From Siphlonurus alternatus (taxonomy: Eukaryota > Arthropoda > Insecta > Ephemeroptera > Siphlonuridae), in the NCBI GenBank assembly GCA_949825025.1, contig OX463778.1, positions 25,229,551 to 25,293,550 on the forward strand: a stretch of 64,000 nucleotides of DNA, written 5' to 3'. The notes below the pieces were generated by a model, which was given only the letters and a program-made list of their open reading frames with translations, searched no databases and had not been told where the DNA came from. The translations under genes and the position numbers were made by a program. How positions within the stretch are numbered: the stretch's first letter is position 1; each line of letters starts with the position of its first letter. This document shows positions 22,383 through 34,600 of this stretch, in pieces.

Positions 22383-24057
22383 ATATTTTTTTAAAAGATT
22401 TTACAAGAAGTGTTTCATTTACCCATGTTATTTCTTTTAAGTCTGCAGTTTAATTAAAGGTGTGCTTTCATGTAATAATGTGCAAGAGATTTCATTGTAT
22501 ATGAATAAAATAGTGATTGCATAGCTATTAAATTGAGGGCATAGCAATTAAAATGACAAAAAAATTTTACTACAGATTTAGACTTAAATAAAAAAAAAAA
22601 GAAAATAGTCTGAATACTTTTTGACCGTATTGTATATCCTAGCTCTCAACTCGTGAAACATTTCGATACCTTTAGGATTGATGAGATGACAGAGTATTTA
22701 ATCAACAAGCTATATGATAAGACTAAAAAGTCATATTATATAGCTTACAAGAGAAGCATCTTGTATTAAAATTACCAAGAGCAAAATCTCTAAACCATCA
22801 CAGAATCCAGCTTACAGAGTATAGAAGATTAGGAGAATAAAAAATGTGAACTAGTAGGTGTTTTATATTGCATGTAAAGATGAAAGAAGAAAGTTAACAT
22901 TTGTATGAATATTTTAACATATTTGAAATCAAATATTTAAATATGCAAGGGTCGAAAGTTAATAATATATATAAATCTAACAAAGTTGTTAAGAGGATAG
23001 AGGAAAAAGAACACAGTAAAGATAGAATTACATTTATTATAGAACAATAGGTAAATAATAAAGACTGTACAAATATAATGTATAAATGTTAGATATTTGG
23101 AAATACAAGAAGTTGTGATGTTGTGTTGATTGATTCAACAGGGTTTATGTGAATGCCTTGGGCATTTTAAGTTACGATCAGTCCAATGAAAAAATCCAAT
23201 TAGAAATGTTTCTTAGTACCAAATCACAGCATTTTATTAAATTTTCCTACCTTGGTTTTAAGTCTAGCTACTATAAGCAAGACGGTCCATGCAGTCCATG
23301 GAGGAATTACACTATAATTTATCCATGATGCAGTCTATAAGTTGCATAATATTCTTAATTGAAAAATGCATATTTTATATTTATGAAAATATTGTTTTAT
23401 GTGTAACCTGCACAAATAGAATTGGTGCCATCTCACTGGGAAATGGTCAAAAGCAATACCATTGAGAATTTAGGGTCCCTTTCGTAATGTGTCTCACAAT
23501 AGAGGGATAGACCCGTCAATCTAACTTTATTTAAGATATACGAAAGTAATGCAAGTGACCATAACATGCTTGACACTATTTTTTTTTCTTATTTTTTATT
23601 TATTTATTTTTTTATTTTTCAAATCTACACAACATTTCAAGCTCAGGGCAAGGAAAAATGGTAGAGCTACAGAAATATAGACTATAAAAGAAAAGGTTCA
23701 ATAAAATTTTGGGTGTATATTTGGAGTTAAAATGCTAATTAAAATAGGATAAAAAAAAAGTTAGTGAATATTAAATCAATGAAGAAAGTTAAAAACAAAA
23801 TTTATACCTTAAAACCTTTTTCATGCACATACAGTATTTTCATTGTTAACTACATTAACATAACTGGTACAGTTTTTTTAAAAGCGTTAAAAAAAATCAG
23901 TCTCATTGCAAATAAATCAAATAATTCTTTTCAAATATTTTTTATAATAAGTGATCAAGATTAATAATGCCACTGATTGCTAAAATATAAAAAATGATTA
24001 CAAATAATACCCAACAAAAGCTTAGAAACGTACCCCAAATTACAGACTGTCACCCAT
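22383..24057. other. KHK-SCCPDH convergent spacer
   Basis: AT-rich, with poly(A) signals for KHK at 22378 and 22504. The minus-strand SCCPDH 3' UTR must also end here. I see no ORF of note, no palindrome and no recognisable repeat apart from T/A-rich tracts near 23580-23620. Confidence 0.6.
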
Positions 24058-27000
24058 CTACAGCTTGGCTTGCTCTTTCTTCACTACCTCAAACTTGAGG
24101 CCTCCATTCTTCTCTAGCTGAGTTATCAACGAGGTCTCAGCAAAGGCAGCACCTGGAGGGTACACTCCTCCCCTACAAGCAGGAACCATGGCTTTAGAAA
24201 GGTTGACTCCCAAAATATATACCTTGGTCCCAATAAAGAAGCAAAAAATGTTGAGCATTTATTATGCTCCCTACTGCAAAGTAGAGCTCTTCATCAGGGA
24301 GGAAGAGGGAAGGGAAGGATCTTTATTTTTTAGGGGGAAAAAATTAACACGATGCGACCCTCACCTGATGAGTATATTAATAGACCTGGGTGATAATACT
24401 CTGATAATACAATTGAATACAATATGCTATCATTTTAATGGGCTCTGTAGCTACATAGTTTGAATCAATCTTAATTAATTCTCCTACCATTCCTATTATT
24501 TATTTTATACCAATATGTACTTTTATTACATGAATCAAATCAAATGTATTTTAAATTTAAAACATGCTGTATCAGTTGCTAATTTTAATGAGCTGCTACT
24601 TACTTGCTCGGCATCTTGTTTGCCTCTTCAAGGATGGTAGTGGCACACAGCAGCAGGCAGCGGGTTGTAAAGCCATAGCCAGGATCAGTGCCAGAAATCT
24701 GTACAACAGACACAAAATATATAAGGTGTGCATTAGTATTCGATTATATGCAACCAAATTTTATTAACTTTGTATTTTTACTCAAAAAGGAGTTGGCCTG
24801 TATATTATTTTTAAATTATTAGAGTAAAAATGCAACATAGAACAAAACAACTGATTGTAAAACATAACTGTTAGAGAAATTTCAATTATCAGAGCACAGT
24901 GTAGCTTTGAATAAATGTAAACTAATTACTAAAATTACTGTAGTAACTAATTTTAGTTGGACGGACAAGGTAATAATGCTGCTGGCTTACCCCGTAAGGG
25001 ATATGACATCATGTTATGTACAGTATGTAATTACTATTAGTACTGTATGTGTTTTTGAAGCCCTTACAAAACTCACACAATTAGTAATACAATAGGTAAT
25101 AAATTAAATTTTTATCTTGATATTATAGTCAAGGTTACCTAAAGTATTACTTCTTGGATAAGCTAGGAAAACTCAACAGAATTAAAGTTCTGAAGTTAAT
25201 TATTTTCCTGACCTCTTATTGGCCTTCAAGCCATTTAACTTTTGATAATTTCATAAGTAGTTAACTACAACATTTCAAGTAGAAAAGTTGAACCTGATTA
25301 GATAAAAAAAAAGGAAATTTTCTGCAGACTTTAATTCAGAGGTGAAATTACACTTCCATCTAGAAGTCCTAACCTTGGTTGTAAGGAGAGTGTCCGGAGG
25401 TCCGATGTGCTGGTCGGAGCCCTCAGCGAGCCGCTCAGCCCAGCCCTCCCCCTTGAACGTGATAGCAAATTTGGTGTTGTTGCGACCTTCTTCAGTGGGA
25501 CCCTCGTGGCTCACGAAGCCAAACGAGAACAGTCGAGGATACTGAAACACACATGGCAAATACAGTCTTCGGTAAACAGGAGGGACAATTGAGGAAAAGA
25601 TTAACAATAAGAGTCACTGATTTCAAAGTAATGATAAATTTAAAGACTAAATTATTATTGTTTTGTTTTATTTATGATTTAAATTACACTGTAATTAAAA
25701 AAAATGTAAGTTTTCAAGGGTCATTCACAGAACAATAAGTTGGGATTGTAGTTATATTGTATGTATTTTAAGTGTCAATTTCAGTCAAATTTTTTACAAG
25801 TTAATAGTACTGCCAGATAACGTCGCCTCAGAATGCAAGTCGCGTAAGTACAAAAAAATTTGATGCAACTTTGAACCTTATTTCAATATAACTTAAAGCT
25901 CAAAGTCCCATCAATTTTTTTTGTACTTACGCGACTTGCATTCTGAGGCGACGATAAGTAAAAATGCATACCTCCAACAGCAGCTTGCGTCCCAGAGAGA
26001 ACTTGGTGAGACAGAAGAAGATTGTTGCGACAAATGTTACGCCCAATGCTGCCACCAGTGACGGGAAGGTGACGTAGCACTGCAGCTGTATGGGGCGTAG
26101 ACCTTTCACCTCGTGGTAGAAGTGCTGCGAGCGGCGCATCACCGACTGGTCAGAGCCCAGGAAGGGCAGGCACCAGCCACGTCCAACAGGATTACGATGC
26201 AGAGCTCCCCTGAAAGCAAGTACAAGGTCATATTAAGGACATAAGTCTCCAATAAATGCTGAAATTAAATCTTATTTTATTTATGAATACAGTATTTTAT
26301 ATGAAAGGCATGTGATTAAATTAAAATACTTTTCTGGTGCAATATTACTTCATATTTTTACTGTTTACTTTAGTTCTCTTCCAAGTGTTATAGTAGGGTT
26401 TTGCGGGGTACTATATTAATGTGGGTTCTTGTTGAAGATAAACTCATATATTCATTTAACTGACTGTCCCGTAGGATTTATTACAAGTAGGGAGCTGTAC
26501 AACGTTGGTCGCGATGGCAAAGCACAACCATCTGATGTCACACTTCTCCGACGAAATATTATAGACTGTCCTACAGTACTGACCTATCCTCAGTACTACC
26601 CTTAGCTAGCTCAACTACCCCTCCTCCCTTCCCCTCCATCTCTTCACAGCCCTGAGTGTTCGCAACCAGCAGCAGGGAAACTACCCCTACTCCTGCTTAC
26701 CCCCACTCCCCAAATCCCGGGCTAGAGATAGAGAAGCTAGGAAGAGAGCGTATAGATATACATGTACCTAGATACACAAGGATAATATACCCCCGAGCAT
26801 CTGCCGTTATAGTGTTAATACCAGTTGTTATGTATCTAGATATAGATAATGAGAAAAAATCATAAAAAAGTATGTAATACCTAGACAAAACTAAGGCTGT
26901 AATCTTGTTAACCTACCTTGACGTGAGCTTTGGAGTCATTACTGGGAGTCGTTTTGGGAACAGCTTCTGACGCAGTGGGCGTAACTCGTTAGAATGAGCA

Positions 27001-30000
27001 AGCCCATACACAGCTGACTCCCAGGTGCCGTAGTGAATACCAGCCCCCTGTAAAAACAGACGAGTTAATGTCTCTACTTCAAGCATTTTCACAATCAAAA
27101 CTTACCCCACTTGAGCCTTTCTTAGTTGAAGTGAGATATGTCTCAATAGAATTGACATCACCTTAAACAGAGAGAATGTATGTCACTCAATATTTTTTTT
27201 TTTAGCTTTTTAACTGAACCGTAGTACGTGATACAGTATTTTTACAATTAAAAACGATAGAGTTCCTTCTGAAAGTTACCAGGGTAAATATTTTGGGGTT
27301 TCCTAGGTATGTTTCAAATCTGAAATTTCGTATACTGTAAAGAGTTACGGTATTGGAAGTTACAAAATCTTAGCAAAATATTTGAATGCTCATAGCAAGG
27401 CCAGAGTCTGTCAAATCCTGGCTATTGTTAGGAGTATGCATAGTTTTGCACTTGCCGAACTTTTTAAAAAATTCATAATTCGTAAATTCTTCAGCAGCAA
27501 ATTGAAAAAGGAACTCATAAATGTTTGGAAATGGGAGAATTTTCATTTTCCTAATACTGTATTTACATGATGATTATTGGTTTGGATCAGCTTAAAACTT
27601 TTCATAAGAAAAATATTTTGATATTTTTATACAGTAATTAATTGTATTATAGTATTTTAACTTTGATGATCTAAAACTCTACAAAGGTTTTAACTCCTAT
27701 CACATATAAACCTTGAACTTCCTTCCATACCGTAGTAATCTTTCAATTGTTGAACTGTATGTAAACTTGATGTTGATTATTATACCTCCAAATTGTTGCA
27801 CAAAGTAGAGGATTCCCATCTCTGCAGGAATGCTGTCAAAGCCACAGGCACTCACGATGTACACTCCTTTCTCTTCAGCCTTCTTATGGTAGTCTAGCTG
27901 CATCCTCTCCATATACTGTATACCACAGAAAGTTATACAAGTCAAAATTTCTTCATAAACTAATTTTTGATAGAATCAAAATGAATTGATATGTTTCATA
28001 CCTGGGGCTCGCCACTGACGTCAACGTGATGTGTTCCATTTTCAATACAAGCTTTAACAACTTGCTCTCCCCAGTGTCTGTAAGGGCCTACGCAGTTCAC
28101 CACAACCTTCGCTCGCTTTGCCATCTGGTTGAGAGACTCCGTGTCATCCACATTGGACACAATGACATCAACATTTTTTATGTCCTCCCCTGCAGAACAA
28201 AATTACAATGTTAACAATAGCATTGTTAAGGTGAGGTACAGACAGACACAGTTTGCTATGGTATTGACGATCAGTATTAATTTATCACACAACCAATTAG
28301 ACAGCTGTATTTCATACATCATGCACCATTGTATGAGTAACAGCAAAACTGTAACTATTTAGCACTGTGTCAGTCTTGGCAGGTTCAGCAGCAATGCTGC
28401 GCTGCCTGTTCAGGAAAGTATTAGAAAACTATCACTACGTTTACATGACGGTGTTTAATGCGTATTCGTTGACGACGGATAATGTTATTGTTATGAGGCG
28501 TCGTCAACGAATACGCTTTAAACACCGTCATGTAAACGTAGTGTATGCCTTAAAATCTGCACTGCAGCAGTGATACTGGCTGTAAACTCTGGGAAGGTAC
28601 AATTAAATCTCCCTAAACGATACATCCCCGAAGGTTCACCATGTCACCACTTCTGGCAGATATTTGCAGCATGGTATAGATTTAAAAGGGCAAGTCGTCT
28701 ATTGCAGACCCTTGAACAGATCACCCGGTGCAAGAAGCACAGACATAAACCCTAAATGTGATTAAATAATCAAAGCAGATGCACTGCTCACTTAAAAATG
28801 AGGACCAATTAAGGATAAGTGATGCAAGGACAGCATGCAGAAGATACCCTATTCCCCCAGAAAGTCCTATGGAATTAAGGTGTATATTTAAACAGTATTA
28901 GCGTTTTTACTATATACTGTATGCATAATATTATACCATACCAGTATGTATATATCTCATACTGTATGAATCTTTATATGCACTTCACAATTATGTAACC
29001 GACAAGTGTATACAATATGCTACAGTACGTACATCATCACCCTCAACGTCAAAAATTAACATGATGATTCTGTATGATGTACACTGTATGTGCGTGCATA
29101 CTCAACATACGGGATAAGAATACAGGCTTATACAGCACTGTATAAGTCTGTATGCATATAGCTGCTATCACAGAGTCCGAAATTTGTTGCGGCAACACGC
29201 CACAACAAATGTAGCTCCATATAAGAAAATCAAGACAAGCTTTACAAGGCAGCAAGGAGGGTATTAAAGGACAGGAGTGAGATTTGTAGGAAAAAGATAA
29301 TAATATTATAGAAAATATTATTATTGAAAGGGATAGTGTAACCGAGATGATCAGGGAGCTGTGGGTTATATTTGGGAAGTGCTGGAGGACAGAAGGAGAG
29401 ATGTCAGGTGGCCACAATGTTGATGATACAGAGTAATAAGAGAGGAAAAGGGGTGGGAGGAGATGAGAAAGTTAGTAGTGAGAGGAAGATATAGTGGCAG
29501 GAGGGACCATGAGTGGAAGCTGTATGGAGTATGAGGGCAGCAGGAGTGATGTGTGGAAGTTTTCTTTTTACAGGAGGACAGTGAGAGAGTGGAATCTGCT
29601 GGGCCGAGAAGTATGTAGTGGAGTTGAACAATTCCAGTGAGTTCAGGAGTTGGCTGAGAAGCGATAGCATGAGGTGAGCAACCGTGGTGTAACCACAATT
29701 GCCGCCTAATACCAACTGAAACTTACGACCTGAGCAACACTACTATAGTTGAAGTCGTTGTGGACACAGCGTCGAGTCACAGACGACTCTACTTTGATTT
29801 TTTTTTTTTTTTTACAAGGTGTTGCGACTGTTGCGGCATGATTCCGAGTATGTGAAGGAGGCCTATGCATACCAGTATACACACAGTATGATACATACAA
29901 TTTTATGCATACAGGATGCAAGTGTATCACCAGGTGGATCACATAAATATATTATATATTCATTTGATATGCATATATACCGCCTGGCCAGAATGGATAT

Positions 30001-30271
30001 ACTTGGTCTGATTCTTGGATCCCATTCGGAGAAGAATCCAGTTCAATTTTATTGTGTAGCTTAATTTTAGTTTTTTGAACTGCGCTTGAATCTTACTAGA
30101 TTTTTCTGAAACTTCCTTGAGAACTTCTTCAAGCTTGTTCTTGTTTCTACCTGCAACGCCCCATGACAAATTTCCCTTCGACTTCGCAAGTTTCAGGAGC
30201 TCTTCCACAGCTACTTTACCAGTGTAGCCTGTTGCTCCAAAGATAATAATATCAAGTCGTGACGAAGACAT
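24058..30271 (-). CDS. SCCPDH: Saccharopine dehydrogenase-like oxidoreductase
   Basis: Exons (5' to 3' on -): 30271-30097, 28189-28002, 27915-27786, 27161-27106, 27047-26917, 26209-25972, 25541-25374, 24698-24604, 24172-24058; 431 aa (human 429). Exon 4 is only 56 nt and was found from phase plus homology. The N-terminal Rossmann motif is F-G-A-T-G-Y-T-G (residues 11-18). Other conserved stretches are VVNCVGPYRHWGEQVVKACI, DVSGEPQ, SACGFDSIPAEMG, GTWESAVYGL, FSFGFVSHEGPTEE and VYPPGAAFAETSLITQLEKNG. A hydrophobic segment (SLVAALGVTFVATIFFCL) in exon 6 is the expected membrane-associated region. Family members occur on lipid droplets and mitochondria; the substrate is not established. A foldback lies 18 bp past the exon-6 donor and a hairpin MITE lies in intron 1. 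Confidence 0.95.
24955..25030 (+). mobile_element. Short RTE-type LINE 3'-end fragment
   Basis: GGACGGACAAGGTAATAATG, GCTGCTGGCTTACCCCGTAA and ATCATGTTATGTA match, with few changes, the 3' tail of the RTE-like fragment at 42186-42707 (on the minus strand there). Only ~75 bp of the 3' end is present, in SCCPDH intron 7, opposite to the gene. Confidence 0.65.
25821..25953. mobile_element. 133-bp foldback MITE with ATAA flanks
   Basis: Perfect ~40-bp arms start CGTCGCCTCAGAATGCAAGT on the left and end with the reverse complement, surrounding an AT-rich loop. ATAA flanks both sides (25817-25820 and 25954-25957), a likely 4-bp target duplication. It sits only 18 bp beyond the exon-6 splice donor of SCCPDH, so a hairpin in the pre-mRNA would lie next to the 5' splice site. 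Confidence 0.8.
28433..28543. mobile_element. 111-bp hairpin MITE, copy 2
   Basis: Same arms as the copy at 9574-9684 (CACTACGTTTACATGACG...). The ~21-nt loop reads GATAATGTTATTGTTATG, the reverse complement of the copy-1 loop with one change. Located in SCCPDH intron 1. TAT occurs on both sides (possible 3-bp duplication). Confidence 0.8.
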
Positions 30272-31664
30272 ACTTTAAATACAAATAATAAGAGTGCACT
30301 CGAAACTAAATCCACTTTTTCCACGTAGCAAACCGGCGAAACTGCCAAGTCAGCAAGTCACAAAGGTGGTAAAAGGTGTTCTTATTCTAAAATTAAGGTT
30401 CAAGGTTCAAGGTCGGACGAAGCTTCCCAAGAAAGTCGACCGGCAACAGCGACATTGGGACGATTGGGATGTGGCATGTGGCCAACGGTGGCCAATCAGA
30501 TTGCGGGAATGCGAAAAAAAACTCACTATGATAAGCGGGAAAAAATTGAAATTTACTAAATCGATAGTGTTTTGTAAATATCAGCTGAGACTGCAGAAAA
30601 AAAATTATATTTGTGTTGTTGTCAATAAAATTCTAATATTGTTGTGGTTTGTTGATATTTCGTAGTTAACACCGAATATCCTTCATTTAGAGGAAATCAA
30701 GATTGTGATGTAACGTAAGTAAATACAGTTGATTACTGCTACCAGTCCTATATTCAAGTCATGCAAGAAAACCCATAGAGTGGGCGGGACGCGGGACCTT
30801 GGATGCTCTAGGCATGTATCTTAGTTCTATTTTTAGTCTAGCATAACTAGCATAACCAAACTTGGATTAAGTGCTACAATGTTCTTTCTAGCGTATGCTT
30901 CTAATGCGTAGTTTCTTATTTCATAAAATTTTACCATATATTTTTAAAATTTGTTTAGATTTCATCTCTGTATGATACTGTATCATATGCATACATCAAA
31001 CATACAGCAACTTTGCCACGCCCACTTCTGGGACGTGAAGCCGATTAAGCTTCAAAGCACAGACAATAATTATTGTCTGTGTTCAAAGTCAGTATGCTAA
31101 AAATAAACGTATACATAGACTGTTAATAAATTTCATGCCTAGTTTTCTTTTCTTAAGGAATTGCTGTTGTGTTAAATCATACCATATATGCATACTAGCT
31201 GTACTGGCGTACTGTACTGTGTCATACTGCATGTGAAATTTCATATTTCGATCATACCTATACTGTATATGCATACATTATATATAATATGTAGTACAGT
31301 ACAGTTTAACAAAGCCCATCCAATCTTAGCAGTTTCTTCTCAGGTATGCACATCTCTCACAATCAGTTTTAATATGATACTACACAGTTTTGTACATTAT
31401 CATTGATGCATTTGTTTGTATATTGTAAATGCTAATTTCATTCTTAGTTTTATATAAAATAATATACAGTGTTCATTGAATGAAATGGATGATGACATAC
31501 TTTTAAGTAAACATTGTCAGTTAATATAACTGTCAAGAGATGTACTGTTCAGATAGACATGCCTACCTAGTTTTATTTTTAAATGCTCATCTGGCAGAGT
31601 TTCAAAAAATTACTACACAAGCAACATTCTGTATTAATGAATCCCGGTTTTTTCTTTCAGTAAG
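30272..31664. other. Divergent SCCPDH/beta-PIX upstream region
   Basis: The two genes are head to head, 1.39 kb between start codons. A GC- and CpG-richer patch at ~30330-30530 is the best candidate for a shared promoter. For beta-PIX, GTAAC|GTAAGT at 30714 and TTCTTTCAG ending at 31660 would define a 5' UTR intron (30715-31660), leaving only TAAG before the ATG in the coding exon. A short inverted repeat (GACAATAATTATTGTC) is centred near 31072. Confidence 0.5.
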
Positions 31665-34600
31665 ATGGAAGGGGTGACAAATTATGTTCAAGCAATTTAT
31701 TCATTCAAAGGCACAAATAATGATGAGGTGAGTCTTTGTAAATATTAATACAGTTCATTAAGTGATTGCAATTGTAATATAATTATAGCATAATTTTGGA
31801 CCAGATGTGTGATGCTTTATTGACCTTGTTTCAGTTGTGCTTCAAGAAGGGACAAGTAATTACAATAACTCAGAGAGAAGAAGGTGGATGGTGGGAGGGA
31901 ACTCTTGATGGCAAGACCGGATGGTTTCCCAGTAATTATGTTACTGATTATAGGACAACACAAGCTCCAGGTATGATGAATAAAAATGTGCAGATGTGTC
32001 AAAAGAACACTAAGATGTACAATTATCATTTGACAAATCTAATTGGTTGTTATATAGCGGCCACAGCAACCACAACAGGGGAGGCAAGTGGCTCTGGCCA
32101 AACGTCACCCAGCCAGCCACTGCCCTTGCCAGTTGACCTAGCAGCCCAGCAGCGAGTGTACCGAGGGGTGGTCATCAGAGACCTGCTGGAATCTGAAAAA
32201 GCACATGTGGCAGAGCTGAGGGCACTTGTTGTCAATTTTCTCAGGCCCCTCAAGGCCGCAGATATGTGAGTACAACCTTTATGTGTGTTGAATTAAGTAA
32301 ACATCAAACAGTGCTAAAAATGGTAAGAAATTCAAATATTTCTAGCAAGGGTAGAAAAATAAATTTTATTAGTTTCAGCTCTGACGAGTTGGCACTAACA
32401 AAACTTGCACTCTTACCAGTTAGTAGTGAATTTACAAAATATCTGATTCTTCTGAAAATCCTTACCAGACAAAACTTTTTAGTAAGATGTCTTTTTAGCT
32501 GGGTAAAAAAAAAAAAAAAAATTAAAAAAAAATGTAATGTAATGTCTGACATCAACATTTAAATTAATTTCACATAAAGGAGGCCTTGCATAATAACATA
32601 TGATATGAAACTTTTTAAGACAGCCTGCATGGTCAATATTTTAAATGAAATAACTTAAAAACAGTTTGTGGTTTGTTTGAAAAGCGAATTTCTTTCAAGT
32701 CTCTGATTCTAGATCTACTTTTTTTTTATATTTTGCCATCTTGTTTCAGTTTGACAAGTGATGAGTACACCAAGCTGACAGGCAACATAGAAGAGGTGCT
32801 AGTGCAGCACTCGCAGCTCATCACTGCCATGGAGGAGGGGGGAGGGGAGGTTGGAGAGGGGGTGCGTGTTGGCAAGCTGTTCCTCTCCTCTGCCCCCGTA
32901 GTGGGTGAGTGCCTCACCACCTACTGTGCAAACCATCCCCTGGCAGTGGCACTGCTCGAGACACACAGGTACAGTGAAAAGAAAATTTTAATATTTTAAT
33001 TGAAAGGAAAATACAGAATTTCAATTTAGTCCTATACTAAACAATATTACAGTATTAGAAATATAATATAATTTTGTGCATCACCAAGTATTATAATTAT
33101 ACAGGATAATGAAATAAGTTTTTAAGAGTACTTAAATAGGATTGACTCAGTTACATTATATTTCATTAAATGTATCAATATACTACAGCCAAAATGTTAA
33201 AATAATCCAGCCATGAGCTTAGTTATTAGTTTTTAACTGTTCACCACATCAACCGTGTGTTGGACAGGGAGGCTCTGGGAAGCTTCATGGAGTCTAGAGG
33301 GGCCCACTCTCCTGGTCTGCTGGTGCTGACTGCGGGACTGAGCAAGCCGTTCCGCCGGCTTGACAAATACCAGGGTCTGCTGCAGGAGGTGCTGAGACAC
33401 CTGGCCGAGGCAGACCCTGATCGTGGGGACACCCAGCGAGCAGTAATCGTCTACAAGGAGCTGGCTGTGAGTCACCTTAGCAGGAATAGTTTTGTTGAAA
33501 GTTAGTAGTATCTTAACTTTGGAAAGAAATGTTCACTGCTAATAACATTTTATCAATTTTTCTTTTCATTATTGGTTAGCTGCTGTAAGCCATTTTTAAA
33601 TCAGTTTGGTATCACAATTTAGATGGGTATATAAGAAAATAATGAACTTTTATTTTATCTGATAGTTTATTTTTTTTTTTTACTATTCATTGTTTAACAA
33701 TAAAATCTACCAACGTAATAAGTTCACCTCTACTTAGCTATTTGCTGGTATCACTATGTCACAGGCTAGCTGTAGTACTGCCCGTCGACAAAAGCAGCTG
33801 CAGTTGGAGGTGCTGTCTGGTGGGGTGAGAGGCTGGGAGGGAGAGGAGGTGGCTGCCCTCGGTGAGATCCTACACATGGGTTCTGTGGCTGTTGGACCTT
33901 CCCACAGTGATCGCTACCTCGTGCTCTTCCCCCGTACCTTGCTCGTTCTGGCCGTGTCCGCCCGTATGAGCGGATTCATCTACCAGGTGACTTAACTATT
34001 AACAGACAACTTACGTGAAATTCCTTATTGCAGATTTGAATAGAGGACATTGAATTATGTGATAGTTAATGTATGATACGCAAATGGTAGCAAGTGAAAT
34101 CTTTACATAAATTTTGATGTCACAGCTTGTTGCAACTCAATTTTGAGGGTATTAAAGACATTAAAAAAATTATGGAAATTTTGATAGTTAAAATTTAAAA
34201 TATAAAGTCCCCTATCAATATTTGCAATTACAAAAATGTAAAAAAAAAAAAAAAAAAAAACAGCAGGTTAACTAAATCTTTAATAAATATGTTTTTAGGG
34301 CAAGCTACCGCTGTCAGCAATTCAAGTAACAAAGTTGGAGGACTCTGACATTTACAAGAATGCATTTGAGATATCAGGTACGTGAAATGCCAGTGCTCGG
34401 GCCTGGTCAGTACTCACCCCTGGACGTTTCAGGCCCCATGATTGAGACAATTGTGGCTGCGTGCCAGACTCGGGAGGACCAGGCCAAGTGGCTAGAGCTG
34501 ATTGAGAAACAGGCGGTGGCCGTGACTCAAGCACCGTCCCCCACCCCTGCATCACTGGCACACAAGGAGAAGCCGGCGGCTAGGTCAGTCTAACCAGTAA

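Noticed and set aside
29049..29715. Ser/His/Leu-rich minus-strand ORFs of 103-122 codons in SCCPDH intron 1
   Set aside because: They lie inside the intron between well-supported exons, show no family resemblance, and the purine-rich + strand alone explains the open frames.
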